Counted from the stretch's first letter, positions 1-11,383 are shown. The stretch: 64,000 nt of DNA from Shinisaurus crocodilurus (GCA_021292165.1 CM037877.1:82367691-82431690); one strand, 5' to 3'. Notes: a model not told the origin generated them from the letters alone. Made by a program: numbers and translations.

Positions 1-1581
1 GAAAGCCAACAGCAGTGTAAAGATCTAAGAACACAACACATTTCAAAACAAAAGGGCAGGACAAATGAAAAGTTTTATTGTTAGTCATTTTTTTGTTTTC
101 TAATTTATGCTGCTCTGATCCTCTTAGGGACGGACAGCAGGAGACCGAGGGCGGGAACCCAGGTGCCTAAATAAGCCCTTTTCCTGAGTCCCCGCCCTAG
201 CTGAGCCATTGGCTCAGTATCAGTCACTAACCTGACCTGTTACCTGACTCTTCTCTCCTCTTCCACGCGAAAACCTTCTCTCTGGCCCCAGGTGAGGGGC
301 CATTGGAAGTCTGATATAAATGATTTAAAATGCATAAATAAATACAGATGGGCATTTGATTTGTTTAAAAACATTTTTACAGTGGCTTATATGTGGCCAA
401 TATGTACGTATGTATGTCACTGCTTGCAGACTTACAATCTAAGAAATGACACAAAAGGAAAGAGATGGGGAGGAAAGAAGAAAATAAGCAAGTCAGGCAC
501 CAATCCTTAAACTGTAGTTCTTATAATGACCAGCTGAGATGGATCTGTAACATTTTAATACTTTGGCCCAAACCACTTAAACCAGTACCATGAGCTGAGC
601 CTTCTTGATGGCTACAGGGTGCCACTCAAAGCATAATATATTTGTCAGGAGCTGGACGGCCACATTGTAAGCCACAAGATTCAGCCCGGTTCCTCCAGAA
701 TTCAGCCTAAATGGAAATTCCAGACTAACATTCCATTTTGGGCACAATTTGTCAGCAACCCTAGCATGGCGAGAGTTTTCAGTCCTGAAACAGAGTTCAA
801 ATAAACTTGATCTTCCCCCACCCCATCTCCGAATAATTCTTTATTAGGAATTTTGAGGAGTCCACATCTGTAGACAAAAAGGATTCTCCCCCCGCCCCCC
901 AAGTTCTATGAGAAAGTTTGGAAAGGCAAATCAAAGGAGTGCTGCCTAACCTTGCACCTAATGTCACTATGCCTCTGCCAGGGCTGCTTCCACTGCTGCT
1001 TAAATGTACCTTAGATTAGAGAGAGGGAAACCAGCAGTACGAAAGACCAGTGATGGCAGAGACTTCAGCTTTAACTTCCTGGCCACAATAGATGATTATG
1101 ACTATGCTAGAAAAGACTTCACTATCACTGGGAAGCCTGGGAGCTGTCATTTTCAATTCCTTCTGTTTCAAGTTCCACTGCAAGGGTACATTTCCAGCCC
1201 ATTAAGAGCCAGGTCCAAACTTCCAGGGGGTGAGGCGGGTTGATCTGGTTTATAATGGGCTCAGGGAAAGAGGCAAACTCCCAAATCCATTATTCCAAGT
1301 CCCTAATTATAAGACTCAGCCCATCACTAAAATTTTATGCTGTTTTATATTTGACAGCTAACTGCATCTGTCCTCTGATATTTGACACTTGGAAACATTT
1401 GGTATTTATAGCCATGGTATTTAGTATTTGACTTTCAATATTTGGTAGCTGTTTGCATTATCTGGATGCATTCAGAGTGGAAATTGCCTGATATTCACAT
1501 TTAGCACATTCTCATTAGGGGGATATTTGCCTTTCTTTAATGTCAGGCATAGCATTACATGTTTGGAATGTTGAAGGAGGT
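1..1581. other. Intergenic DNA, no gene recognised
   Basis: AT-rich sequence without a convincing exon or full repeat. A moderately GC-rich patch at about 120-295 ends in a pyrimidine run and CCCCAG followed by GTGAGG. It could be read as a splice-site-like or LTR-like fragment, but nothing around it supports either. The short open frames here have no recognisable domain. Confidence 0.5.
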
Positions 1582-1717
1582 CAGGAATGGGCAACTTGCG
1601 GCCCTCCAGCTGTTTTGGCCTATAACTCCCAGCATGCCTCACCATTGTCTATGCTGGCCAGGGCTGATGGAATTTGTAGGCCAAAACAACTGGAGGGCCA
1701 CAAGTTGCCCACCCCTG
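1582..1717. mobile_element. Short palindromic hAT-type MITE
   Basis: The element begins CAGGAATGGGCAACTTG and ends CAAGTTGCCCACCCCTG, so its ends are inverted copies. The inner part is also an inverted repeat around the word ACTCCCAGCAT. Flanking 8-mers aaggaggt and aagtagat agree at 6 of 8 positions, as expected for an old hAT target duplication. It has no coding capacity and would have depended on a transposase supplied elsewhere. This is one of at least nine related copies in the window. Confidence 0.75.
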
Positions 1718-1749
1718 AAGTAGATACAGTCCTGTGCAAGTCCTAATAA

Positions 1750-2010
1750 AATGAACAGAGGCTGGGGTAGGATCAGCACTTTGTGGATTGCACCCCTATA
1801 GGTGCCCACACTGGACTTACCCACAACCAACTTTATGATATAAAAGTGTGTGTACCATCCAACCTGATGAAGAGTTCTGGAGAGCCCAAAAGCTTGCTCG
1901 CCACATTGTGACATTTTGGGTTGGTCCTAATAAAGGTACTGTATTGCCCAACTGTGGATTTTGAAGTTGTTGTTTTTTCTTCGCATGGACCAACACAGCT
2001 ACCTTTACTT
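1750..2010 (+). mobile_element. Penelope-like retroelement 3' fragment (probable)
   Basis: The words CTGATGAAGAG, AAAAGCTTGC, TTGGTCCTAATAAAGGTA and GGACCAACACAGCTACC occur in this order. This is the order of a retroelement 3' end that is common in reptiles and that I associate with Penelope-like elements. Elements of that group are known to carry hammerhead ribozymes, and CTGATGA is the hammerhead core word (1864-1870). The matching GAAA is altered to CAAAA here, so this copy is probably inactive. No reverse transcriptase is visible. Family assignment is from memory of diagnostic words, not a search. Confidence 0.5.
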
Positions 2011-2731
2011 TTTACTATTCAATGCCCTGCCCCAAACACATTTGTTCCTAAAGTAGAAATCCATAATTGTATAAGCAATAAATCATTGCATGTTTATCTG
2101 ATTATGCTGCTCATTACGTTACTGAAGATTTTTCCTTTGAAAGCCTCAATGAGATAAATGGGAAATGGATAATCAAGCACTGTGATCAACTTCTATCCTT
2201 CTCATTGCCAAGGTTTTTCTTTAATCTCTCAAATACGACTTCTTTTACTGTTTTCTTTCTCTGTGTTTTTAAACCATTTCTTTAAAACAAAACAAAACTA
2301 TTTGCTACTGAAGTCCCTTTGATGAAATCAATTTACTTTATCATCATAAGAGATGATATTCATGTGGGTTTTTATCTTTTCTGATTAACATTCATAATTC
2401 TGAAAACTTCCAATTTTCAGGAACTAAATAATTGCAGAAAATATACTATGAAGGATAAAAACTCATTCTGCCATATCAAATTGGACCAAAGTGTCTTGTA
2501 GCATAATTCTAGGCATGTTTATTTATGTATGATTTTAAAAAAATCATCGGGGGGAAAGGTTAAACCCTCTCCTTGCATGCCATGGTCTCACTCCTGATTG
2601 CTCACCACCCAGTAAAATATCTGCAAAGTACTATTTGCAGTTTTTTAAAAAATGCTCACACAACACCAAATTATGTCTTTAATGTAATGTATTAGTTTGA
2701 CTTTCAGCTCAATTGGATTTACTCCCTAGTA
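2011..2731. other. AT-rich intergenic DNA
   Basis: No gene, RNA or clear repeat is visible. The stretch is AT-rich with short A and T runs. It separates the Penelope-like fragment from the next MITE. Confidence 0.5.
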
Positions 2732-2857
2732 CAGCCTTTCCCAATGTGGTGCTCTCCAGATGTTTTGGACTATAACTCTCACTATCCCTAACCATCGGCC
2801 CTGCTGCCTGGGATTTGTAGGGCAAAACATCTGTAGAGCACCACCTTGGGGAAGATG
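2732..2857. mobile_element. Palindromic hAT-type MITE
   Basis: Ends are CAGCCTTTCCC and GGGGAAGATG, and the inside holds inverted copies of CCAGATGTTTTGGACTA. The flanks ccctagta and ccctaata form an 8-bp target duplication with one mismatch. That length is typical of the hAT superfamily. It is non-autonomous and has no coding capacity. Confidence 0.8.
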
Positions 2858-2957
2858 CCCTAATAAATATACCTTTGGAGCCAGTCCTATACATGCCAGG
2901 AAGTCTCACTCTGTTCACTTCCAATAAATATGTTAAGAGAGGGCTGTTAGATTGCAA

Positions 2958-3035
2958 ACAACATTATGCTTACTTTGAAATAAGTTCCATTAAAAACAGG
3001 GAGTCTTACTTCTAAGTAAATATGTTTATGATTAG
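2958..3035. repeat. Copy of the abundant ~85-bp dyad repeat
   Basis: The arms GCTTACTTTGAAATAAG and CTTACTTCTAAGTAAATATG mirror each other around a short centre close to the word CCATT. This is the GGGAGTAAG...CTTACTTCTGAGTA family, which recurs more than twenty times in the window. The family is not identified, and this copy is diverged. Confidence 0.6.
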
Positions 3036-3086
3036 GAATTTAGCAGATTAATCAATTGTGTTTATGGATGGTATAGATAACAAATA

Positions 3087-3336
3087 CAGTCATGCCTTGG
3101 ATTGAGAGCATAATTCGTTCCGGAAACATGCTTGTAATCCAAAACACTCTTATATCAAAACGAAATCCCCCCAAAAAAATTTGTACAGAGATTTTTAATT
3201 TAAGCCGTACTACAGTACTTGTATTGCAAGACGTCGCTTGTATATCAAGTAAAAAATAAATAAATAAATATTTAAAAATGTGCTTGTCTTGCAAAACGCT
3301 CTCAAACCAAGTTACTTGCAATCCAAGGTATTACTG
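3087..3336. mobile_element. Mariner-type MITE, copy 1
   Basis: Terminal inverted repeats CAGTCATGCCTTGGATTG and CAATCCAAGGTATTACTG are flanked on both sides by TA (3085-3086 and 3337-3338), the target duplication of Tc1/mariner/pogo-type transposons. Further inverted words lie inside (TTACTTG, GAGAGC, TTGCAAGAC). The 250-bp element has no coding capacity. It is nearly identical to the copy at 53,141-53,391. Confidence 0.85.
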
Positions 3337-3339
3337 TAG

Positions 3340-4593
3340 TGAGGGATCATTTCCCTTCCCATATAAATGTATGAAAAAAAGTAAGAGTGAAGGATTTTGA
3401 AAAAGATAGAGCATGAGATTCAGAACATGTAGTAGAAGCCTTTGGGAACAGGAGGCTAGTTCTTGGAGCTCCTTCGGGCACAATCAAATCTGGATGCCTG
3501 TAGCCCTTTGAACCTGGAGCATTCCAGGCGTCCTATGCAGGGTGGAAAGGAGCACGGAGGTGAAGATAGCTTCCATGCTCCTCCCACTCTGTAAAGCACT
3601 TAGACGGCCGATTTCAGCCATCTAAGTGCAGCACTTCAGAGGGGGAGGGAAGGATGCTGAGGCAGCACCAGGAAACCTCATATTGTGGCGGTGCCTGTCT
3701 CCTCCCCTCCCGGACCCCACAGTGCCCACAAAACCCCTATCTGAAGTGGCTCTTACAACCTCGGAGATGCAGCTGGTTCTTTCTGTGCTGGCTGCAAGGG
3801 GGCAGAAGGTGCTCCAAGATTGGAGTCCCAGCTCTAACCTCAGAGCAAGTTTCTGAGGTTGGAGCTGGGACTTCGAAGAATCCTATGGCCATCTAGGCAC
3901 TGTCTAGCAGCCATAGGATTGTGCTGTTACTGAATGTATGAATTTGGGTTTTTCAATTCATATTGCTTGGGCTATGACAAGGCAATGTTTGCAAGATTTC
4001 TCATTCCAAAATAGTTTTGTTGATATTTCTTTCTGTAAATCCATTTTAAAAAACCAACAAAAAACCCCCCCAATGTCATGATAATTTTGAGCACTTGATG
4101 CAGAGTGCGCGAAGGGTCACCTTTACACAAGCTTGGTTAAATGGGCTTCTCATGGTGGGCCACACTGCACATATCAGCAACATCCCTTGGTGTGCTAGGC
4201 TGTTTTTGTATACCGGTAATTCATTCATGGTGGAGGATCTTACACATTTTTAACTGGAATGTGAAATTTACAGGGAATGACAAGGCACAAGCTAAATACA
4301 TTTGACCAGGACTGTTAAAATTCAGAAGGAAAACCCACCATGAGAAGCTAGCATATTTAATGTCCAATAGGAGCAGCTTTGTCACATTTAGAACAGCAAA
4401 ACTCACGGTGGCAGCTTCGAAACAGCACTCAACATTAAATGGATCTAGGTAAGGATGTACTTGTGAAATTTCTAGTTAGGAACGTTTCCTTCTGTACTGT
4501 ATGTAGCTATAGTGAGTTTATACTAGACTGATCCATTATGATCATTTGTATTTTACTTACTTCCATAACTTTGTGTATTTTGGTGTATTCCAG
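3340..4593. other. Intergenic DNA with an unassigned inverted-repeat element
   Basis: Between about 3500 and 3930 there is a GC-richer block whose parts mirror each other: CTAACCTCAGAGC against TCTGAGGTTGGAG, and CCTATGGCCATCTAGG against AGCAGCCATAGG. A related block lies at about 50,945-51,410. The overlapping open frames of 76-80 codons at about 3630-3900 fall inside this repeat and are not believed to be genes. The remainder, 3930-4590, is AT-rich with nothing recognised. Confidence 0.5.
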
Positions 4594-5028
4594 GTAGGGA
4601 TATTGGAGAAATCCACAACTGATTCAAATGAGTTTGGATTTCTGTGGATGTGACCCGCAGATTCTGTAGTGGACCGGCTTTTCTCGAGTCGCATAGATTC
4701 TGAGGACTTGCAGACTGGTGTTTTTTTTTTTTACTTTCTGGAATTTTATGCAGATTTAGTTGCAATAAAATAATAAAATAAACACTGACAGAAAATGCTT
4801 ATTTCCCTCCATAGGCTAAAGTGTGAAAGTGCACATTTTGGGAGGATTTGTGCATTTGGGGTGGATTTGTGCTATTTTGGAAGCGCACATTTGCACAAGT
4901 GCACACAAATGCAAGATTGGGAAATTGAAAAAATCCAATTCTGTCAACGAGCGGCCGACAGAATGAAAGGCGGCTGACAATTCATGAAACACAGATGGGA
5001 CAGATTTGACAAAATCCATACACCCCTA
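4594..5028. mobile_element. TIR element of the 'tagggat' family, copy 1
   Basis: It begins GTAGGGATATTGGAG and ends with an inverse-like ACACCCCTA. Inside are the words TTCAAATGAGTTTGGATTTC and GCAGATTCTG near one end and GGCGGCTGACAATTCATG near the other. The same words, in the opposite order, occur in the copies at about 39,130-39,859 and 49,231-49,560. The superfamily is not identified. No transposase is visible. Confidence 0.55.
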
Positions 5029-5031
5029 AAC

Positions 5032-5168
5032 CAGGGTGGAGAACATATGGCGCTCTAGATGTTGCTGGACTACAACTCCCATCATCCCTCACCATTTGCT
5101 GTGCTGACTAGGGCTGATGGGAGTTGTAGAACACCAACATCTGTAGGACCACACGTTATCCACCCCTG
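5032..5168. mobile_element. Palindromic hAT-type MITE
   Basis: The ends CAGGGTGGAGAAC and GTTATCCACCCCTG are inverted copies. The centre carries GACTACAACTCCCATCAT and its mirror ATGGGAGTTGTAG. No target duplication can be read, perhaps because it sits directly against the preceding element. It is non-coding. Confidence 0.75.
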
Positions 5169-6549
5169 ATGAATATGATCTAATTCTCTGGATTAAGTGG
5201 CAGAGGACCACTTTGAAATTGAAAATGTATGATGGCTGGTTGATAAAAATACAATAAAATTGTCTTCATCGCCTGCTAATACTACTACTATTACATACCA
5301 TGAGTAGAGAGGGTGGAAACCAACACAGTTGTAAATATGTACATAGTTAAGTGAGCTCTAACTCATTGAAAATGCAGGACTGCAGCAAGTGTAGCTGCCT
5401 TTATTTGGTATAACAGTCTGTGCTACATCTTAGCAGGTTTACCTCTCCTCTAACATGTACTCTAATACCAAAAATCTTGAAGGCTTGTCAGATTTATATA
5501 ATGAAAACTGAAATAGGGCTGAAAGGGCTTTCTGAGGAGCAGCAACACAAGCTTCTCTCCTGCCATTCCACTATTGTGTCTGCCTAAAGCAAGGAAAGAA
5601 AGAGAGAGAAAAACCATCTTGCCAGTGCCTTCAAGCCCTGGCCTTAACTGCTGAGATTGCTACCAGGAATTTCAATTAGTGCTAACTGAAGTGAAGTATT
5701 TCCACCCCCCACCCTAACACACACACTTCGCTTTGTTTTGGGGTTTTGTGGAGAAAGTTCATTAAGAACTAGATGCAGACCACCAACTTCTTTAACAAAG
5801 GCCAGCAAAAAATAGGCATCATGTCATTGCTCTGACCAGCAGTTTCTACCAAACGGCAACACTGAAATAATGTGGGTTTAGCATGATTACCTATGGAGCC
5901 ACACACACGTGTCTAAGTGCACTGGGCTTAGATGCAGAATATCCAGGTTCAAATCCACACAGTTCAAAATTCACTGATTTCATTGCAAAATATGTTTTAA
6001 CTAACCCAGCAACTCAATCAATTATTAATTTAATGTGAATAATTCCAGTACTGATGTTATGATGTTCTACATCCCATACACAGTATATTTGCTTGCAGTT
6101 TTAAATTTGATGTGTTACAAAATATGACCAGATTCTATGGTCAGAATTATGCAGAAGAATATGCAAGTTATTTCTTTTTCTTCCTCTCCCCTTTTCCTAT
6201 CCATACGAATTTTGATCCTCTGTTAAGAGATCAACAGCATAGTGAATCATAATTCTAAGGCAATACAATATGAAAACTATACAGAAGGAACGTTTTTGCT
6301 CCTAGCCTTTTTACAAAGGTGAACTGTTATAATCCCCAAGCCTTTTCACGCTTAGACGGCCTTCAGCCAGTCAGCAGTTGACAAAAAAGGTATCTAACAA
6401 GCCAGTCTTAGAAGCCAGTCTTTTGTGACACCAAACAAATGGTCTATTTCTGTCCATTTCACCTGCATACTTCTCACAACCTAAGACTATACTATATGCT
6501 GGCCCTACAGAGCTGTTATTCCAGCAGTATAAACAGATACAGTGGCTGC
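5169..6549. other. Intergenic DNA, nothing recognised
   Basis: This is a repeat-poor AT-rich stretch without long open frames, RNA genes or clear regulatory sites. Short CA runs lie at about 5720 and 5912. Confidence 0.5.
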
Positions 6550-6960
6550 TTTCAGAGGTTACAATAAACCATGGTTTATCATGATGGGAATGAACCTAGA
6601 CATGCATTATCCCCTCCTCCTCTCCTGGTGGTGCCATGAGGAGGAGAATGGAACTTGGAAGGTTTCAATTCTGATTTCAATTAACCACAGTTTAGTGTTA
6701 CGTCCAAATCCTATGGTTAATTTTAACAATGGTTTATTGAAAGAAGCCAACTTCATAAACTACAGTTTGAAGTTGGCCTGGTTCAAACAAACTACATAGT
6801 AACTACAGTTTATCAGATTTGGATGACATGACAAGCTGTGGTTAATCAAAAACAGAAGTAAAATTCATGATGGAGGAGTGGTTGTGGAGAGTGTGCAAGT
6901 CCGGGGCAGGCTAGAGTCATTTCCATCACAATAAACCACGGTCTATCATGACAACCAAAT
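6550..6960. mobile_element. Unassigned repeat built on AACCATGGTTTAT-type dyads
   Basis: CAATAAACCATGGTTTATCA near the left end is mirrored by CAATAAACCACGGTCTATCA near the right end. Variants lie between them: GGTTAATTTTAACAATGGTT, AACTACAGTTTATCAG and GTGGTTAATC. The words TTTGGATGACATGACAAGC resemble the right end of the element at 45,089-45,978. It is probably a non-autonomous DNA transposon. Boundaries are approximate. Confidence 0.5.
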
Positions 6961-7088
6961 GCATCATCTCAAATGTTTCAGAACTGAGTGAAAAAGGTGA
7001 TGATGGAACATATTCACAGGATATATGTAAATCACAGGAACATATTCCCTCCCCCTCCCCCCACCCAGTGTAATTCACTCATAAGATA

Positions 7089-7354
7089 CAGTAATACCTT
7101 GGATTGCAAGTAACTTGGTCTGAGAGCATTTTGCAAGACAAGCAATTTTTTAAAATAAATTTTGACTTGATAAACAAGCGATGTCTTGCAATACTATACA
7201 AGTATGTAGGGATGTAACCGCTCGCCTCGAGCAGGCGTAGCGGGCCAAAATCGGCCCCACTCATGCCCGCCAGAGACTCGCTTTGATATAAGAGTGATTT
7301 GGATTACAAGCACATTTCTGGAACGAATTATGCTTGCAATCCAAGGTATTACTG
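7089..7354. mobile_element. Mariner-type MITE, copy 2
   Basis: Terminal repeats CAGTAATACCTTGGATTG and CAATCCAAGGTATTACTG are perfect inverted copies. They are flanked by TA at 7087-7088 and 7355-7356. The ends match the copies at 3087 and 53,141, but the centre differs and contains a GC-rich block at about 7210-7275. It therefore belongs to another subfamily. Confidence 0.85.
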
Positions 7355-7382
7355 TAATTTGTTTAAATGTGGAACATTAGAT

Positions 7383-7515
7383 CAGCCTTCCCCAACCTGG
7401 TACCCTTCAGATGTTCTGGACTACAACTCCCATCACACCCAACCATTGGCCATGCTTGCTGAGAATGATGGGAGTTGTACAAAACATTTGGAGTACCCCT
7501 GGTTGGGGAAGGCTG
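7383..7515. mobile_element. Palindromic hAT-type MITE
   Basis: The ends CAGCCTTCCCCAACC and GGTTGGGGAAGGCTG are exact inverted copies. Flanks cattagat and cactagac match at 6 of 8 positions. The inner arms carry ACTACAACTCCCATCA and its mirror TGATGGGAGTTGTA. The 158-codon frame crossing it is an accidental reading of the repeat. Confidence 0.85.
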
Positions 7516-8202
7516 CACTAGACAGACAACTTCAACTGGTAACAACAATTACATGTAAAACAAAGATCAGGAGCTTTTTTTTACTGAGGTACCCAGGCCC
7601 AATCGGCAGGGATCCTGGGATCCCCTCCCTAGAGCAGTTTGGTTGTCTCTCTTCCTCTTTTAAGCTCCAGGCAAGCAGCCAAGCCCTGTGTTACTTCACT
7701 GAACTTTTAGTGCGGATGAAAGTGTTGCTCCCTGTTCTTATGCTGAATTGTTTTATTGTAAGAAATCAATGTTAGTAACTTGGGCAGTTTTTACAACGGT
7801 TGATGTAATCTTTGAACTTTTTTCATAAGCCTCTTTGTGTTTATTTTTTTTAAAAAAGAAAAGCAGGATCTAAATGTCTAGATAAATAAGTAATCTATCA
7901 GTCATGCTCACTGTTGGCTACACTGGAGGAATCATTCAAAGTCACCAACTCAATCAAAGGGTGTTTAGTTTAGTATTAAAGAAAAGCTGTGTTCTTCATT
8001 TGTGAAATAACAGATAGTAGTAAACATTAGCATACATAAAAAATAATCAACCTTGTGATGGTTGGAGGTGGCTGGCACCTATGCACACATGGAGCTCCAG
8101 CACCACAAATATTTTTAAATGAATGGGAATGCCCACAATCACATGGACTCACTGGGGGCACCACAGCACATATCAGGCTCCAGTTCAAGGCATCTATTTA
8201 AA
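7516..8202. other. Intergenic DNA, nothing recognised
   Basis: No exon or named repeat is seen. The stretch at 7820-7880 (T run, A run, then GCAGGATCTAAATG) looks like a degraded LINE or SINE tail. Confidence 0.45.
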
Positions 8203-8505
8203 GGCTGCAATCCTATATGGACACTTACCTGGGAGTAACTCAATAGGACCTACTTCTTAGTAAATATGCAAAGGGTGGACTGCAAATGTTTCTAAATTTC
8301 TGCAATAGGTGTGCACCTGAGGGCTGCACTGAATGTTTTTTGGTTTTAATTTTTCTGTCAAAAACCAAAATGACATCCCAACACTATATAACCAACTAAA
8401 GGTGCAATCCTATGCACCTAGACAGAAAAAAGGCCTACAACTCTCAGCATGTCCCAGCCAGCTGTGCTTGCAAAGGATTGCACACTAAGACAATTGGGAG
8501 TAAAG
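8203..8505. repeat. Two adjacent small dyad repeats
   Basis: 8203-8284 is a copy of the abundant family (GCAATCCTAT, ACTTACCTGGGAGTAA, then CTTCTTAGTAAATATGCA). 8398-8490 belongs to a second family marked by AGGTGCAATCCTATGC, AGACAGAAAAAAGGCCTACA and ACTCTCAGCATG. Better copies of the second family lie at 11,384-11,513 and 16,858-16,985. Both are non-coding and palindromic. Confidence 0.6.
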
Positions 8506-8854
8506 GCAATACTTTCTGGTAAGTCATATGGATGATCCCGGCCAAATTGGGACCATTTGTACAGTGTAGCTGTCAGATTTGGGTACATAAAGATGTCACT
8601 GAGGGCAAATGAACTCAGTGGTTCCCCACCAGGTGAACACTTTCAAAGCAGTCTATGAAAATTATCTAATCATTTAGTTTATCCATGTGTATTGAGTGAA
8701 AAATTGGAGTTTGAAAAAGACAATCACTCTTCAGGCACCTTGTCCATGATGGACTTTTGAGCGTCTGCTTTGCAAATTCCAATTGTCTGTGAGACACAAC
8801 CTTTTGACCCTTTTTAGGGAACTAAACACATGATTTGGTGTTGAAGCTATAGGC

Positions 8855-9775
8855 CAGTGATGGTGAACCTATGGCACGGGTGCCACAGCTGGCACGCAGG
8901 GCCCTCTCTGTGGGCCCTCGAGCCATTGGTCACCAGATCGCGAAAAGACCGTCCCCTTCTGCAAAACACTAATGATCTTGTTCTTTCTCACAGTGTGGAA
9001 CAGAATGATTTTATTCTAGAATTCCTGTTACAGAATTCTTTTCTACACTGTTATCACATTTAAAAGATTTTGAAGAATGATGCACAGAGCATGGCTTGGA
9101 TGTAAAGCCCTAACAGTTGACCTGAGTGCTGCATGTGTTGCTCTCAAACTAACGCAGTATGAGCCAAGGTTTGACAAATGATCAGCATGCATGCAATAGC
9201 AAAAATCACATTAATTGTGCAAAAGCATGCCCAATGCAAACTTTTACCTAATGCAGTGTTTGCAGTCCAAGACATAAAGTGTTTAAAATGTGTTAAGCAT
9301 GCTTAGTTTTCTTGTTTATCTTGCTCGTCCTAGTACAGGTTGACTTTTACTTTTACTAATCCGACACCTGTAGCAGCAGGGAAAGGACCCGGAGTAAAGC
9401 TTGCCCCATACAATTTCAGTCTGGCATATAATCATATTACAAGTTGAGAATCCCTTATCCAAAAATACATGTGCCTAATTATTTAAAAAGTTTGTATAAA
9501 TTCCCTTGAGGCTATGTGTACAATGTACTACTATAATAATTTTTTGAGTTGATTTTTTTTTCATCAAAAAACTGTTTGTATCATTGAAAGCTCTGTTATT
9601 GTGTTTTTCTGTAAAGACAAAAGATGTTAATTAGTTCGGACAACTGTATGAGTTGTTTTTCTAAAACTAAAATCTCGGTATTCAGGTTTAATTGCAGTGT
9701 TGGCACTTTGAAATAAATAAGTTGGTTTTGTGTTGCAGTTTGGGCACTCGGGCTCAAAAAGGTTCGCCATCACTG
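8855..9775. mobile_element. SPIN-like hAT transposon, non-autonomous
   Basis: The 921-bp element starts CAGTGATGGTGAACCTATGG and ends GGTTCGCCATCACTG. It is flanked by a perfect 8-bp duplication, ctataggc (8847-8854 and 9776-9783), as expected for hAT. Its two ends match my knowledge of SPIN transposons, which are known for horizontal transfer among mammals, frogs and lizards: CACGGGTGCCA near the left, and GTTTGGGCACTCGGGCTC and TGTTGGCACTTTGAAATAA near the right. No intact transposase is present. The 9627-9974 frame is a reading of the right end plus flank. Confidence 0.85.
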
Positions 9776-9783
9776 CTATAGGC

Positions 9784-10188
9784 CTACCAATAATCATATT
9801 ATTTCCAGCAATTGAAATTAGCAACAATTTTTTCTTACTTTTGCAAAATTGGTAAAGCCTTATGCACATTCCTCTTCCTTTGAACGTTCCAATATTGCAG
9901 TGCTCAAAGGTTAGCAAGGGGTCATGGCTGGACATTTTATACAAATGTTGAAGTGAAAAGCATAATTGTACCATTTGCCCTCTAAACGGAGAGGGTGGGC
10001 AAAATAAGCAGAAGATGGGAGAAAGAAGGAGAAAAGAAGGGAGAAGAGAGAGGATGGATGCCTAATTCCTGTTTAATGTATGGCACTCTGTAGCCACATG
10101 TAGCAATGAAAGCATCCATCTTCAGATTTGAGTGTGCTTCCCTCTTCTTTGTCTATGTAATTACGGCAGCAACTGGGAAAATATAAAC
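9784..10188. other. Intergenic DNA, nothing recognised
   Basis: Contains a purine-rich GA tract at about 10,005-10,055. No exon, RNA or named repeat is visible. Confidence 0.45.
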
Positions 10189-10330
10189 CAGGGTGGTGCT
10201 GAATCAGTGGCCCTCCAGATACTGTTGAACTATAACTCCCATCATCCCTGACCACTCAACATTCTGGCTGGGGCTGGTGGGGTTTATAATCCAACAACAT
10301 CTGGAGGACCACAGGTTCCCCACCCATAAT
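10189..10330. mobile_element. Palindromic hAT-type MITE
   Basis: It starts CAGGGTGGTGCTGAATC and ends with GGTTCCCCACCCATAAT, with CCTCCAGATACTGTTG mirrored by CAACAACATCTGGAGG inside. Flanks atataaac (10,181-10,188) and atataaat (10,331-10,338) give a 7-of-8 target duplication. Confidence 0.75.
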
Positions 10331-10520
10331 ATATAAATATATGGACCACTAAGAAGCAGTGAGAGAGAGGAAGTACATCCTAGTCTATGAAATTATTTTC
10401 TCATCATAATCTGGCCCCATACTTTTGTCCTTCAGATAACATCAGAAGATCAGTATATTAAAAGACATGCTGATCAGTAAAATCAGAGCATATTTCTAAG
10501 CAGGATGGCCCATCAAAATC

Positions 10521-10610
10521 AATAAAGCTGCAGTCCTATGGACCTCTGCTTGGGAGTAAGACCAACTTAATTCAGTAGGTCTTTACTTGTGAGTAAGCAG
10601 GCACAGACTG
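10521..10610. repeat. Copy of the abundant ~85-bp dyad repeat
   Basis: CTGCAGTCCTATGG, CTTGGGAGTAAGACC and CTTTACTTGTGAGTAAGC appear in the family order. It is non-coding. Confidence 0.65.
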
Positions 10611-11383
10611 GAACTGTGAAGCTTTTAAACAATAATATCCTAATGCAGTTGAATGATCCAGACACAGTTTCTCCTGGGCATGTCAGCTGTTGCAAGCAAG
10701 CACACAAAAGGCTGATGCAGTCAGGCAAGACAACAACTGTTTTCTGGCTATGACAATAATGCACAGGGAGCCATATGTTTCCCCCTCTCCTCCCCCCCTT
10801 CTGATTCCTGCACAACAGATTCAAGGAGCCACAAGCACTGAAGCAATTATGCACAGGCTTCCACTGTGCATAGGATTCCCTGGATGGGGAGGTGAGTGTA
10901 TCATTTTAGACCAGGAGCAGTTCCGTGTGCAGACTTTATTATTTTTGCCAAATATATTATGTGTTTATCTGTTTAGTAAGGCTGCTATGCATACTTAGCT
11001 GAGGGCAAGCCCATTGAACATAATGGGCTTGCTTCCAAGAAAAAATGCATAGGATTCTGCTTATGAGACCACAAATGCCTGCTTTTAGTTCCCTCCCCCC
11101 ATCCTGAAATACAGCATTACAGCATGTTTCTTCTTCTACCTCTTCCTCCTCCTCTTCTTCTAAATAAGAAGTTTTAGGATGGGATTTATTAAAGCACTCA
11201 GCTCTTTCTTTACCAAGCAAATGGTAAAACTGGCAGGAAGTTTGGGGTAATTCTAATGAATAGTTTTAAGCAGGAGGAAGGAAAAATAACTAGGTCCTTT
11301 CAAGCGCCACCTTTTTCTGCTTCAAAATATCCCAGTGAGTTGTCTAAAATTATCGTAAATGTTTGTCAGTAAATAAATAATTA
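10611..11383. other. Intergenic DNA with one dyad repeat
   Basis: A further dyad repeat lies at about 10,980-11,060 (CCCATTGAACATAATGGGC centre, GCATAGGATT end). A CTT/CCT-rich tract at 11,130-11,160 accounts for the glutamate-rich open frame on the minus strand. No gene is supported. Confidence 0.5.

Noticed and set aside
120..300. Splice-site-like CCCCAG/GTGAGG and possible LTR at the left edge
   Set aside because: No exon-like frame, polyadenylation signal or terminal repeat could be found around it.
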